From Dermatophagoides farinae (Eukaryota > Arthropoda > Arachnida > Sarcoptiformes > Pyroglyphidae), in NCBI RefSeq assembly GCF_024713945.1, contig NC_134679.1:5001-69000 (forward strand): 64,000 nt of DNA. Reading direction: 5' to 3'. Below the pieces are notes generated by a model. That model was not told the DNA's origin. It did not search any database and worked only from the letters and a program-made list of their open reading frames with translations. The position numbers were made by a program, and so were the translations under genes. Shown here in pieces: positions 18,377 to 30,666 of the stretch. Positions within the stretch are counted from its first letter, which is position 1, and every line of letters starts with the position of its first letter.

Positions 18377-18833
18377 TGTTATATGAAGGGGTTCCTCAGC
18401 TGGAGAAAGACAAAAGCTTGAACTGTCAATCATCGGCTTACACAAACGCCAACATATAAAAGACCAGAAGACGAATGAAAAGTCGTCATTTTTCTAGTGA
18501 GTATAAGTGTCTCCAGTTTCATGTCTTGTTCTTGTGCTCGTGTTTTTCTTGTTTTTCTCGTGTTATTCTCGTGCTATGAGTTTTTCTCATTTATGCTTGT
18601 TTCTCCAGTATTTGTCAAGAAGATAATCAATCTGTACCCGCTGGATCAAAAGGAAGACGCTGGTTCATGTCATCATCATCGTTATATCAGCAAACCGGAA
18701 TCATCACAAACAATATCGTCGAATAACCTATCTGTTACATCATTTTATTCTCATTTCTTTAACTTATTATATTCAACCAATAAACGAATGATTTTTTAAA
18801 CAACGAGCAGCTTGTCTGATTATTTCTGTTACA
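18377..18833 (+). mobile_element. Candidate solo LTR
   Basis: A 457-bp segment begins TGTTAT and ends GTTACA, interrupting the ATACTGTAGC satellite. Inside are TATAAAAG (18455-18462), a plausible start region 25-35 bases downstream and AATAAA (18779-18784), in the order expected of U3-R-U5. Flanks are CAAAA on the left and AAAG on the right, so a target duplication is possible but not clean. No second LTR or internal domain is seen. An alternative is a small Pol II transcription unit. Confidence 0.35.
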
Positions 18834-20820
18834 AAAGTATCAAAATCTGAAAAATTAAAAAATGGCTACAATTATTTTTAACAGATACTGTATGTATCAA
18901 ATTAAAAATGTATCAAAAAATGAAAAAGATTTCAAAGACAAATATTTCAAGGTGATGAGATATTCTTGGGAATTTCTCAGGGACTTGTGATAAACGATTA
19001 TATAAGGGACAAGAGCAATAAATTTAAACGAATGGGCCATTAACAAATCGTAATATGACCACACAAATTTGTGGCCGAAGGACATCAACGCAGTTGATGT
19101 TTCTATCAATAGCATAGGTTAAAGGAACATCTGAAGGACCGTAGGTACGATGAAAATATCAGACCATCTGGATAGTAAATCACATTTGGCCAACGAATTT
19201 AAACAGACAAAATCTACGAACGACTTAGACCATCCGACGTTGCCAAAAATCTAAATGGTCTTCACCACAGCTGCATTGATGATCGGTGAAACTGATAATA
19301 TAAAAGCGATGTAAACTATCCAGTCAAGACTGAGTTCAAAAAATTTCAACAAAACTTTGACTCATCAGCATCATCATCATCGTCAATGATAAGAGATTAT
19401 CCTCTGTTGAAGTGTTGAAGCTATCCATCAGAATCGCAAATCGACGCTCACCTAAAGCCTACAGTCGATCCTGTAAGTAGATGTAAAAAACTTAATTTTT
19501 GCTAAGGTTATCCATCTATGTTTGGCGAAGAAAATATCTGAAAAAAAGCTTGACACGAAAAAAATCTTTATCATTCAAAACAATAATCCAAAATCAAATA
19601 AAGAATTAGGGCAACTATTCTTGAGAAACAAAAAGCAAAATGGCGAGAAGTTATAGTTAATCTGCAGCAAGAAAAGAAATCGAGGAAAATATAACAGATT
19701 TCGAATTTTTAATTTATAAATTAACAAAGAAAAATTTATTTTATTCAATACAATTCTTTTTAGATTGTTGTTGTTTTTTTTGGTCTAAAGACCTCTTGAT
19801 GTTTTTGTATTTATACAACAAAAATTTCTGAAAAAAATACATAAATTAAATACATAAAATTCAAAATATCACATTCTACTTACCATAAATTCCATTTTTG
19901 TTTTGTTTAATTCATTGTATTTTGTTTTGATGGATAAAATTGGATAATTTGAGTCCAATTTATTTAAAATAATAAGCAAGGTATTTTTCGGTATGTAATC
20001 GATATACAAACACATATCGTTAGTTGTTTTACGATTGATCGGACAATTGAAAGAATAATATTATTCAATACTTTGAAGCTTGCAATTTTATTAGGATCAA
20101 GCAAAAAAAATTTTAACATCTACATCCAATTCGGGAAATACATAATTATCGACTCACGGGTCGTTCACAAATGCTGTGACGCCAAGAGCGCCACAATTGA
20201 ATAAATTGATAAAAACTAATACCGGTCAGTTGAATAATTTAAGATTGTGTCGTGAAGACGGTTATCAGAAATCGAATTTTATTATAAAACTTATGTGATG
20301 ATGTTCACGTGCTCGTGTCAATTGATTGTGTGTGTGTGTGTGTGTGTGTGTCGACTCGGAACATTCGGTCGAAATGAGAGAGGGCGGAAATAGGCAGGAG
20401 CATGCGCAGCCAGTTGACTGCTACAATTGATTAAAATAAGATACATTCACAAAGTACGTAATTCACAATCATATTCAGAGAGAGACCCCTACAATACCAA
20501 AGATTCTCGTTTTATGATCGGATAGTATAATTTTTTGAATTGATACATTTTTTAGGTGTTATGTAACAACGTTAACATCCATAATATATCCATTATTATG
20601 TTGCACATTTTTTTTTTACCATCCACATCTCATGCAATGGAAACATTAGGAGATGTGTCAGGATGTCTCTGTTGGTGTGTTGTGTGTGAGCGTCTGTGTG
20701 TAGATGTAGATCATTTAACGTGTGTAATAAAGTGTGTAATATTGAAGGTGTAAAATTAAAATGATAAAATAAAAATAATAATAATAATGTGTGTGTAGAT
20801 GTAGATCATAACGTGTGTAA
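18834..20820. other. No gene found; transposon-border sequence
   Basis: A+T-rich with more GTATCAA words at the left, a TATAAAAG at 19299-19306 without a recognisable product, a (TG)n tract near 20328-20351 and no credible coding exon. Confidence 0.5.
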
Positions 20821-20822
20821 TA

Positions 20823-21021
20823 CAGTAATACCCCGCTTAACGCGGTGGTTACGTTCCAAAAATTTTGAGCGTAAAGCGAAACAGCGCTAAGCGGGGCTAT
20901 TTTTACATAATGCATTTTTACCCTTCATATACAATGTAACAATGTAATTCAATGTAATGTAATTGTACAGCGTTATATCGAAACAGCGCTAATCGGGGCA
21001 GCGTTAAGCGGAGTATGAGTG
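20823..21021. mobile_element. pogo/Tc1-mariner-type MITE
   Basis: About 199 bp with terminal inverted repeats CAGTAATACCCCGCTTAACGC (left) and CACTCATACTCCGCTTAACGC (reverse complement of the right end), both flanked by TA, the duplication made by this superfamily. Internal sequence (ACGTTCC, GCGTAAAGCGAAA, CAGCGCTAAGCGGGG) is the style of Tigger/pogo termini, which often look like multiply palindromic TTAAC/GTAAA words. It has no transposase. Confidence 0.75.
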
Positions 21022-21239
21022 TATATGTGTGTAATTATTGATGATTGATAGATGTGTATGTTGACAATTGACAATTGGTAAGTGTGTGTATTGACAATTG
21101 GTGAATGTGTACGTGTAATGTAAAATTAGTAATGATAATAATAACAATGATGATAATAGTAATGTAATAATAAAAATAAAACAAATGAATACGTGTTGTG
21201 TATAATGAGAAGTGTGTGGTTTCGTCTTTTTGTTGCACA

Positions 21240-22600
21240 TAGTTCAAGACTTTTGCCTTAGCCGGTGATCGAGCAAATGTCCAAAAAAAAACCAGTAGAG
21301 CCAATGTAAATAGCCAGAGATGATACCGGAGAGATCCAAAGTGAGAGCGGGATACCAAAAGCAGGATTCGATCAAACAATTTTGTTTGTTTGACGGCACA
21401 CAGGTCAGAGAACACAATTTCTAGATCGTAAAATCGGTCACTGATTGACTTGGCCACAAGATTGTTGATTATGGTTGAGATCACAATTTCAAAATTTCGC
21501 GATTGAAAATCACACCACAAAGCAGTTTGACAGTAAATTTTTTTTCAATCCAACTATCGCCAATAGGAACAGAAAATGTTAATAGATCATTTTGAATTTT
21601 CATAAGTTCCTCGATTAAAGGCTGAAGCATCCAACAAGTTGGCTGCCCAACACACGAATGCATTGCCAAAGGAAATGAAAATTTCGTCCTTAGATCAAAG
21701 GGCAATTCATAAATATAAATTTTATCAGTGGCCACAATGTTCTGTTTCCTTTTTCAGTAAACGAAACGCCATAAAAGCCGAAATAAACAACACCAAAGTG
21801 TCGGAACCAAAAATACGTCAATAAGCAGCGCCATCAGTAATTTCATGAATTATTGTTGATTCACGAAGATCGAATCTTAGATATTTGTATATCTTGGGAA
21901 TGAAATGTTTAAGCCGGTTGATCGAGTGGCGTTCATTTCTCATATCCACCACCATTGCCTGTAATGCATCGCGGTCTTTCTTAATCTCAATCATTATGGC
22001 ATGCATGGATTGTAGTACCTATGCAACTAACGTTGGATCCAACTTACAACTAAAATATTGAATATTTGTCCATGATTAATTTTGCTGGTAAAACAGGATA
22101 AGAAAAATATTCCATTCAATTTTGTTACTAAGCATGATTTTGGTTCTCTGTAATTGTAGTGGTGACCAAATTTTTCGATGTTCGTTCCAGATGAATTAAT
22201 TATTGAATGACATCTGGTTGTTGGATAATTTTCATATTTTTCCAAACATTCGCGGCAAGTGCTGCTTTTTCCAAATGACAATGGCAATCCTAGAATTTCG
22301 TATTGTGCCAAATTGTCGCATACAACCTTGGACAGTGTCACATGAGTTTTTGTCCCGTCAATTAAAACGATTACATCGCTTTCAAATTTTTCCATTTCTT
22401 GTACGAACGGATTAAATATATTTTCCATAAAATTTGCCACAGGTACCATCCGGAATCGGTCGCTGAACCATGAGAAACATGCAAATTTTGCTTCTTTTTG
22501 TTCGTTCCTGGAATGGTAAATTTGAACATGACATATATCCAACAAGAAATTTTCTTCCACTTTTTCCCATGAATGAGAAATCATCAAGAGAAATTTCAAC
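21240..22600 (-). pseudogene. Decayed transposon-derived protein-coding region
   Basis: Read on the minus strand, 22600-22027 encodes a 190-residue frame with FNPFVQEMEKFE, then VVCDNLAQYEILGLPLSFG and STCRECLEKY. A hydrophobic helix, a DNL word and a following CxxC resemble a transposon-encoded protein common in metazoan genomes. About 300 bases further along the minus strand (21735-21481) a similar block reads LQPLIEELMKIQ and VKLLCGVIF, so two related pieces or one broken gene may be present. Frames change and stops intervene, so it is not a working gene. I cannot name the superfamily. Confidence 0.35.
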
Positions 22601-23085
22601 TCGAAGTTTTCCTACGATCTTCTAAATGATTGACAAATGAATAATTTGTAGCGTCATTCAATAATCAAATGGTCGACACTTATCGACTCTAATTCGAGAA
22701 ACAAATTCTCTCAACTCTTCAGGAGATGATCTTAAACAATAGGCCATTTGTCGATCCGGGTGAAACTGGATGTTTGAAAGTGTGGTCGGATTTCTTAGTG
22801 GTACTTGAGTCAAAAAAGAAAATTACCAATTTTATCTCAATTATTAAAATCATTTTTCTTACCATCGTAAAAAAAGTTTTCTGGGATTTTAATACTCCAA
22901 AGTACAGAGGTGGTTGGGATGAAATTTTTATGTCGAAATAAAGACAACGAGTAAGGTTAATCGGATAAATAATGACGCAATACCCGGTTTTTGAGCCCGG
23001 AACCGATAATATGTTATGTATTATATAATATATTTGCAATAACAACCAAGACAATACGCATAGTTGTTAAAGTTGAAGCAACAAG

Positions 23086-23630
23086 AAGTAGTTGATTTTA
23101 GAAATGTGTTCAACATCATTATTGAACCACAGAGTGGTTTGCTCAATGGCACGCGTTTATTTGTAAATAGACGCAGCATTGAAGCTCGAATATTGACACG
23201 GAGGCTATGATTCATTTTGCAGCAAAACGATCGAGATCCTAAGCTACCATTCAATTTGGTGCGTGGACGATTGCCTGTCGTATTGGCTTTTGCTCTTACA
23301 ATTAATTAATGTTTTAGAAGGAAAATATCAACAACGACCACAGTATCTATACCAAAAATATCGTATTTCTTCAACTTATCGATTAGCAATAATAATTATG
23401 CTGTTCGGTGTACGCAATTTTTTCAACGGTATCCGATGCAATGCACAAGTGATGGCTGACCCTGCGGTACCAAACCGAAAGCAAAACGCCATGCATAAAA
23501 ATCCACCGTGTGTTGCCAAGCAGGGGGGGCGGCGCAGCCGCCACCCCTGCGGGTATCCAGCATTGACCGTCAGGAGTCAGCCCCGCACATCATTAAGTAG
23601 TTGATTTTAGAAATGTGTTCAACATCATTA
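23086..23630. repeat. 36-bp direct repeat flanking a G+C-rich inverted-repeat unit
   Basis: A 36-base word starting AAGTAGTTGATTTTAGAAAT occurs at 23086-23121 and again, identical, at 23595-23630. Just inside the second copy is a 129-bp unit (23454-23582) bounded by GGCTGACCCTG and CAGGAGTCAGCC (imperfect inverted ends) and containing a strong hairpin at 23520-23550 (GCGGC-GCA-GCCGC core). G+C content here is far above the surroundings. It may be an insertion with a long duplication or a segmental copy. Confidence 0.7.
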
Positions 23631-23875
23631 AAGGTTATACAAAATACAATCGATTATATATATGTGTGGCATATTCACAAATAAACATATAATATCGAAT
23701 AAACATACAATATTTAAAAGTTCGATAATAGAACAAAAAATACAGTACTAACAATGTTTTTCCATACAACAATATAGTATAGTAGTAGTAGTTTAATTTA
23801 AATTTTAAAAATGTATTAATGAACAGTCCCGAGAAATGGCATTGTGCAGGATGTGCGTAATTTATGACTTATATT

Positions 23876-24024
23876 CAGGGCCGGCCGAGGCGCCTGTGCA
23901 GACTGTGCACCGCACAAGGCCTCGCGCTGCCTTCGCCCTTTCCGCTGTACAACACAGGGCCTCGCAGTTCCAACTTTTCAAGCTATTTTTGCACAAGGCC
24001 TCGCGATTTTCTCGGCCGGCCCTG
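23876..24024. mobile_element. hAT-type MITE
   Basis: 149 bp with perfect 14-bp terminal inverted repeats CAGGGCCGGCCGAG and a perfect 8-bp target duplication CTTATATT (23868-23875 and 24025-24032). The CAGGG start and 8-bp duplication are diagnostic of hAT elements. The inside repeats GCACAAGGCCTCGC-like words, and there is no transposase. Confidence 0.9.
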
Positions 24025-24032
24025 CTTATATT

Positions 24033-25523
24033 TAATTTATATTGTAATGAAATGATACTCTCTCTCTCTCTCTCTCTCTGACCATTACAATATAATAATA
24101 TAATAAATTAATTAATTTAGAAAACGGCTATTAGCCCCGGTGATAATTAATGAATAGATCCAATTTTGAATCATTTGATTTCGACGTCGATAATGATGCT
24201 GGTAATCATGTTGGTAGCGTCGATTTTGTCGGCGCCGGCGTTGATATCGTTGTTGCTGCTGCCGGTCAAACAAAATTAATCAGAATCTATCCACAAAAAA
24301 AACAAAAGACAAAAAACACGTGCTTTTCAGATCACCGAAAACGAATGAGTCACACTACTTATTACTACTCACTACAAATGCATGCATCCTTTTTTCATAG
24401 AGATGTTCATAACAAACGCATCCTTTTTCCCACTAATGCCATCTATCAACCTTGATTTGAAAAATAAAAAACTTTGATTCAAATTGCTGGATACTAGATG
24501 GCGAGGAAACCATTTGCACATAGAAACTGGATACTGTTGCTGTGCGTTTTGTTGTTGGTTAGAGTATGCGCGAATCCATTCATCCGAGACGTTCATTTTC
24601 TCCTAAGCTCAAGTTTGGATACACTGAGCAGCTGACTTGTGACTATTGTTGTTTTTTCCATTTTGATTGTGTTTGTGTTTGGCTCATATGACAAACAAAT
24701 TGCCATCTCGATGATGATCATCTAGTTGTTGTTGTTGTTGTTTTTGGAAATTCATTTACCTGTGACCTTTACCCGATATTTATCGTTTTCTAGTGCATTG
24801 TTTGTTGTATCTTTTCAATCATAGGTGAGTGTGTCATTGTATTGAATTTGAATATATTGAATATATTTGATCAGTCCGTCTCTCACTCTTTGCAATGGGT
24901 GAATTCCATGTAGACAAACTTTTTCTTTATCCTTTCTCTCGTAATCATCAATAATCACTCGTTTGACATTGATTTGTTTCTCTCTTTCTCTGAAGAATTT
25001 GTTCCAGAAATTTGTTTCTCTATTTCGACAATGGATAATTTGACGTCGTAGCATATACGCAAAATTGCCTTGTAAACAAAATTTCTCCGTCTACATTTTC
25101 TTATCGTGCCATACACTGATATATACGAAGATGAGATGTTGTTGATTGTGTAAAGAAAAAATGAAATTCTAGTGGTATTCACTCATTTGTGTCTCTGTGT
25201 CTGTGTGTGTGTGTATATGTGTATGTAGTGCTTCAATGCATCATTTTTTAATTCATCCCACAAGATAACATTTTCTCATTCAAGGTCTTTTTGCAAGTGG
25301 ATCGTGGACATTTCGTGTGGGGATATTGAATCATCACCGATTCAATCAATCAACCAATTGAACGGTAAGTCTGCAGATTGTGAAACTTTTTGTTGATTCA
25401 TTTTTTGTTTTGTTTGTAAAAGATATCAATGTAATATCCCCTCATCATCAGCAGTGTAACACAACAATCTCAATTGATCGAATAATCAATTGACCAATTA
25501 TTTTTTTTCGTTCACACATCACA
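24033..25523 (+). other. Upstream region and candidate 5' UTR of the ZER1-type gene
   Basis: A (CT)n tract at about 24058-24080 and mixed sequence up to the gene. A good splice donor (ACG|GTAAGT) at 25364/25365 and an acceptor (ATCAGCAG) ending at 25454 define a likely 90-base intron in the 5' UTR, so transcription starts upstream of 25364. No clear TATA box. Confidence 0.5.
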
Positions 25524-28500
25524 ATGTCATTCACCGTTCCCATTCATCCGGTGCCGTACGTGGACTCTTATCAAGGTCCACTCGAACCGTTGGACATTAC
25601 GGACAATTCGCCGTTGTCGCTCTATGTTTTGTGTGCCAAGTATATCGTCAAAAACATTTCGAAAATTTGCTTCAACCAACATTTACCGTCAGAAATCTGC
25701 GACAATCTAATCGAGTTGTTTCGGATTTATCGTTCGAAAAAAGTCTGCAACAAATTTCTCTCCACTTTGAGCACAAAACAGTGTTCAGTCGTGTCGGCCA
25801 ATCTAAGCAATCTGGACATTACCGACGAAGAATTGACCGATTTTATTGATGCGCAAGGCAAAACACTACGATCACTGAATCTTTCCAATTGTAGCCGATT
25901 ATCTACCAACGTTTTATTGCAAGTGAACCGAACATTGCTCAAAGTGCATGATGTGGACAAACTATGTCGATTGGTCACCGTATACGAAATTCCAGCCGAT
26001 CATCCGTCTCAAATTCCACGATCACTGGTGCGGCAAAATTATCCGTTCGTCATTCGTAAATTCTACCACAAAGGCAAAATTGCCACCGAAATCAACAGAA
26101 ACTACAGTACTGCGTGTCCCGAATCGTATCTTCAGAATTCGTACATGTTGCGTATGGAAAGTCAACCACAGTACCCACAACCGCCAACCATCGATGAAAA
26201 CGTGTTCATCAACAACTCAACGCAAACGACATTCGAAACGACTTGTTCGCGAATACCGAAAACCAACTACGAATTGAATCGTGAAATGGGTCTATTTTGT
26301 GATCCGAACTTTGCCAAAGAATTTTTCTTTGACATGGAAGGCACCACATCGTATGCGTGTTATGATCGATTGATCGACGAACACCGAGCCTATCCCTTGA
26401 ATAACATTCGATATCCAATCATACGTGCTGCGCAGATTATACGGTCGAAAAACGATTCGCAATTCCCCGAAGAAAACGTTGAACCAAATCAATGTGCATA
26501 CTGTTATGGTACCGGTATCAATCGACAAAAGATTATGATATTACCAAAAGCAGTCTATCATTCGATGCGCCTGGTTAGCAAATACTATGGTCGTTTTGCT
26601 TTGTACGAGGATAAATTCCTACCCAAATCATTGGCGTATCCATCGAAATTCAAGTGGAATGCCAATAACAAACCAGCTTCAAAATCAACAACAGCAATAG
26701 ACACTGATGTATACACCGCTCCCGAAGATGACGATGAACCATACCTTGATGATACGTTTCCATACTCTGTACTGAATCTAAATAGTCGTCATGTCCACAA
26801 CAATGACCTGTTTGGATCAACGTGCCGGCAAAGTTTACTCAGCTCATGTGACCATCATCATTATCTACTACCACGGATTCATACACGCTCGAATGCAAAC
26901 GCACCACCATCACGTAACCATGTTGTTGGTGTTGATGATGGGCAAAATTGCCAACATTTTCCCCCATTACAGTCCAGTGATGCTACATCGATGGCTGCCA
27001 CTTCATCTTCGTGTCCAATATTGTCGAGCTGTGCTGAAGCTGCATATTTCAATTTCGAAGCCAATCAATTACCGGAACAATCTTTGGTCGCTCTAATTGA
27101 TGACTCGAAATCAAACAGCAATAGCCACAAGTTTCCAAAATTTTTGAAAAAGTTTCGACCACATTCTCATAATACATTCGACAGTGGAAAAAATGATCGT
27201 CATCATCATCATCACCACCACCACCACCATAATCACCACCATCATCATCAGTCCACTTCAGCCGACATTCATCAAAATGAACTTGTTACAAACAACAAGG
27301 ACGAACCTTGTGCCAGAAACTTTTCGCCCACCTCTTCAATGTCATTCGCGTTATCCGAAGACGTTGATTCAAGAGATTCACTGGTCGATGTATATGAAGT
27401 GGACACACACGAAATCACCTGTCCATTGCATCCGCAAAATTGTCCTCCCGAATACGATTATTTCGATTATCTGAGTCTAGTGTACAATACGGAATCATCG
27501 TCATCGCCATCATCATCATCATCATCATCATCATCGTCAACCACATCTGACAATGTCACATTGTCAGAACAGCTTTACTACTCTGAGGATTTGCTTCGTT
27601 TCGAAATGTATCCGTATCACGTATATCGCATTGAAACACCGGGATATCCCTATATACGACTGGTTGAAGTAGTCACCTGGTCACCATCATCACTCGAATC
27701 ATTGACCGTTGGACCTGGTTTGATGCCTCAGAATCTGGAAGAAATGCGTCCCGAACTGCGGCAATCAATCATATTGAATCGTGATTTCAACCGCCTCAAA
27801 CGAATCACCATTCATGATTGGCCAGTGAATATGCAAGAAAAGTTTTTCAACGGCTCCAAATACCTCGACAGGATAACCCATCTGGATCTTAGTCAATGTA
27901 AATCGATTGGTGATGGTCGATCATTGACGCAAATGTCCAATCTGGAAACATTGATCCTGTACAACGTCAAGGAAATTTATAAAGCTATCGATTCTATTTG
28001 TAGCATCAAATCATTGAGGTATGTTTATTCACCATGTTTATGTTTATGATTTATATCAAAAATCATTCAACAGAGTACTAGACATTTCCAACTCCGGAGA
28101 TGATCAAATCACCAAAACGATACGTGATCCTACAACGCAGCTTAGAAATCTCATTTCTTCGTTACCCAAGTTGGTCTCACTCGATCTGTCTGGCACTAAT
28201 CTGGCCGGTGAGTCCATTAAAAAAAAAAAACACATCAAACCAAACATGACCATTTTTCTTTTGTTCCAATGCACAGTCGGAATCATTACCGGTCTAGCTG
28301 AACGGGAAAACAATCCGCTGGAATTTTTGGGCATTTTCCACACAAACGTTGAACCTAGTTCTCGCCATCATATTCCAGCCATAATGATTGCCGGAGAAAA
28401 TTTCCAAGATTTAGTGCTCAACTCATGTGAAGCTTATATGAATCGACCAGAAATGTTGAAAAAATGCCTCAACGAATTGTTTCAGATATTCCGTTATGAG

Positions 28501-30332
28501 GTTTGTTGAATGTTGATTTTAACAAATTTGCAATTCTATTCTATATTCTATTTATAGAGTGGTCACCACGATCATGAACGAGCTGTCAAAATTCTAGTCT
28601 GTGCACTTGGCCGTCATCCCAACGACAAAATGATTCAGATGGCAGCTTCGGCTACATTGTTCTACATAATCAAATCTGACGAAGCAAAACCACTGCTCGG
28701 TAGAAAGATTAAAGAGCTAATTGTTAGCCGCTTGTTGGATGCCATGCAAACATTTAGATATGACCAAACTGTATGTCTTGTTGTTGTTGATGTTGTTGTG
28801 TTGTAAACATCTCATATTTTATTTTTTTCCACCAGATGCTGCGAAATGGTTGCCTGAATCTGATCCATTTCCAAATACCGGCCGATGTAATTTCTGAATA
28901 CACTCGTTTGGCCGATATTCTACTCTACATTGTCACCATGGACGATGACGATTTTGTACAACGATTAGGTAAAAATCATTTAAACAAAGTGAAACAATTT
29001 TCTTACTTTTCTCACTTCAACTCATCATCCATCAGGAATCTATCTGCTAAATTCATTGGCCTGTCAAGTGGACGGTGAACAAAAGACAATTGTGGGCAAT
29101 CTGGGCGCCATTGAAAAAATGCTGAATCTCATTGAATCACGTTACAATCGCAACATTTGCGACGAAGTCATGGAAACAGCATGGAGTACCATGTGGAATG
29201 TTACAGGTAAATTCAACACACACACACACATTTGTATGAAAAGAATGCATGAATTGACCATGTCCACTTTCATCATTAGATGAAACGCCCATCAATTGCG
29301 AACGATTCTTGAACCACAATGGAATGGAATTTTTCGTCACTTGTATGGAGAAATTTCCAGAACATCCAGGTATGTGTTGTCAGTGCCGATGCTGAAAAAC
29401 AAGTGCACTGACTTTTTTTGGCCATTCCACTTTCTCATATAGAACTACTTCGAAACATGATGGGATTGCTGGGAAACGTGTCCGAATGTGCACATCTCCG
29501 ATATCGACTGATGAAAGATGATTACATCTTCAGATTCGTGCAGCTTCTGGACTCGCAGTCTGACGGCATCGAAGTCAGCTACAATTCAGCCGGTATCCTT
29601 GCCCATATCGCATCGGATGGCGCCGAAATTTGGAATCGACATTTGCCCGCCTGTAATCGCGAAGAAATGCTTGCTCGGATGGAATGTGCCATTTCACGGT
29701 GGGAAATAAACTCGAAACGAAACATTAACTACAGGTCATTTGAACCGATTCTTCGGTTGCTTCGTGTTTTGTCCATTTCATGGCAAGCCCAATACTGGGC
29801 CGTATGGGCATTGGCCAATCTGACACGTGTCCATAGTAAGATTCAAACGAATTTGTTTGCTTTATTCAAATTTCAATCTCTCCCAATCCATTTAGGCACC
29901 AAATATTGTACATTATTGGAAAAAGATGGTGGCGTTGATGTCCTAAAGTCGTTTGTCGTGTCACCAAGACCGGATAATTTTTCTCTGCCTGTATCGGTCA
30001 AATGTTTGGCTGTGGTAACCTTGTTCCAGTACTACCTGTATAATACATTTGGCAGTGTGAAAATTTTGGAAAAGTCGCACGAAATTGCTTGTTTCGAATT
30101 GGTCAAATCACCGACAATTGTTGCCGATTTTCTCGAGAAATTTGGATTCAGCCATTTAGCACAGGAATTGGGCATCGATTATGATTCGTCGAATGCATGT
30201 AAAGATGTTGTCATGGCAGATCTATGTATCGAAAACAGCAATACAACATCAACAACAGATGAAACATTGTTGCATAATAGAAACAATAACCACGACGATG
30301 ACGATGACGACGACCACCATATGTTTTTGTGA
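25524..30332 (+). CDS. ZER1: ZER1-type zyg-11 family protein (CUL2 ubiquitin-ligase substrate receptor)
   Basis: Nine coding exons: 25524-28018, 28074-28207, 28277-28500, 28558-28770, 28836-28968, 29036-29206, 29280-29369, 29443-29835, 29896-30332; the joins keep frame and give 1,429 residues. N-terminus LPSEICDNLIELF is followed by leucine-rich repeats (SLNLSNCSRL; later THLDLSQCKSI, RVLDIS, LVSLDLSG). The C-terminal half is armadillo-like and close to ZER1 in MWNVTDETP, RNMMGLLGNVSE, DGIEVSYNSAGILAHI and SKRNINYRSFEPILRLL. ZER1 and ZYG11B load proteins with N-terminal glycine onto CUL2 ligase; the Trp, Asp and Asn of the glycine pocket appear kept. Human ZER1 has roughly 770 residues; the excess is an insertion (about residues 140-700) with His (560-575) and Ser runs. 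AATAAA at 30436. ZYG11B is the alternative, but the C-terminus fits ZER1 better. Confidence 0.9.
27201..27250 (+). repeat. CAT/CAC triplet tract encoding poly-His in the ZER1-type gene
   Basis: Encodes ten His, one Asn and five His. Mixed CAT and CAC codons mean the His run is not just recent slippage of a single triplet. A TCA/TCG tract encoding poly-Ser follows near 27494-27540. Confidence 0.9.
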
Positions 30333-30666
30333 TAATTACAAATAACAAATTAATAATAATGAATCTATAGACAATTTGACAATTTTTCTTCATCGAAATA
30401 CCAATCTCGGTCTTGGACCCAACATGCAATTCTTGAATAAAATGATGTAAAAAACCTTGAAACTCTGAACATTAACCCAAATGATATTCACATACACACA
30501 CACACATACACATTGATCACGATAAAAGTTTTTGTTTTTTCCAAATATTAAATTTTGCCACATTGATTGATTTGTATACATTTGTTTTCACCCAATACGT
30601 CCTTTGTGAATGTGGCAAACACAAACATAAACAGAATCAATATAATGATAATCAAATCAATCAACA

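Noticed and set aside
26200-27100. Minus-strand and alternative-frame ORFs inside the ZER1-type gene
   Set aside because: Shadows of the long coding exon; none shows an independent domain.
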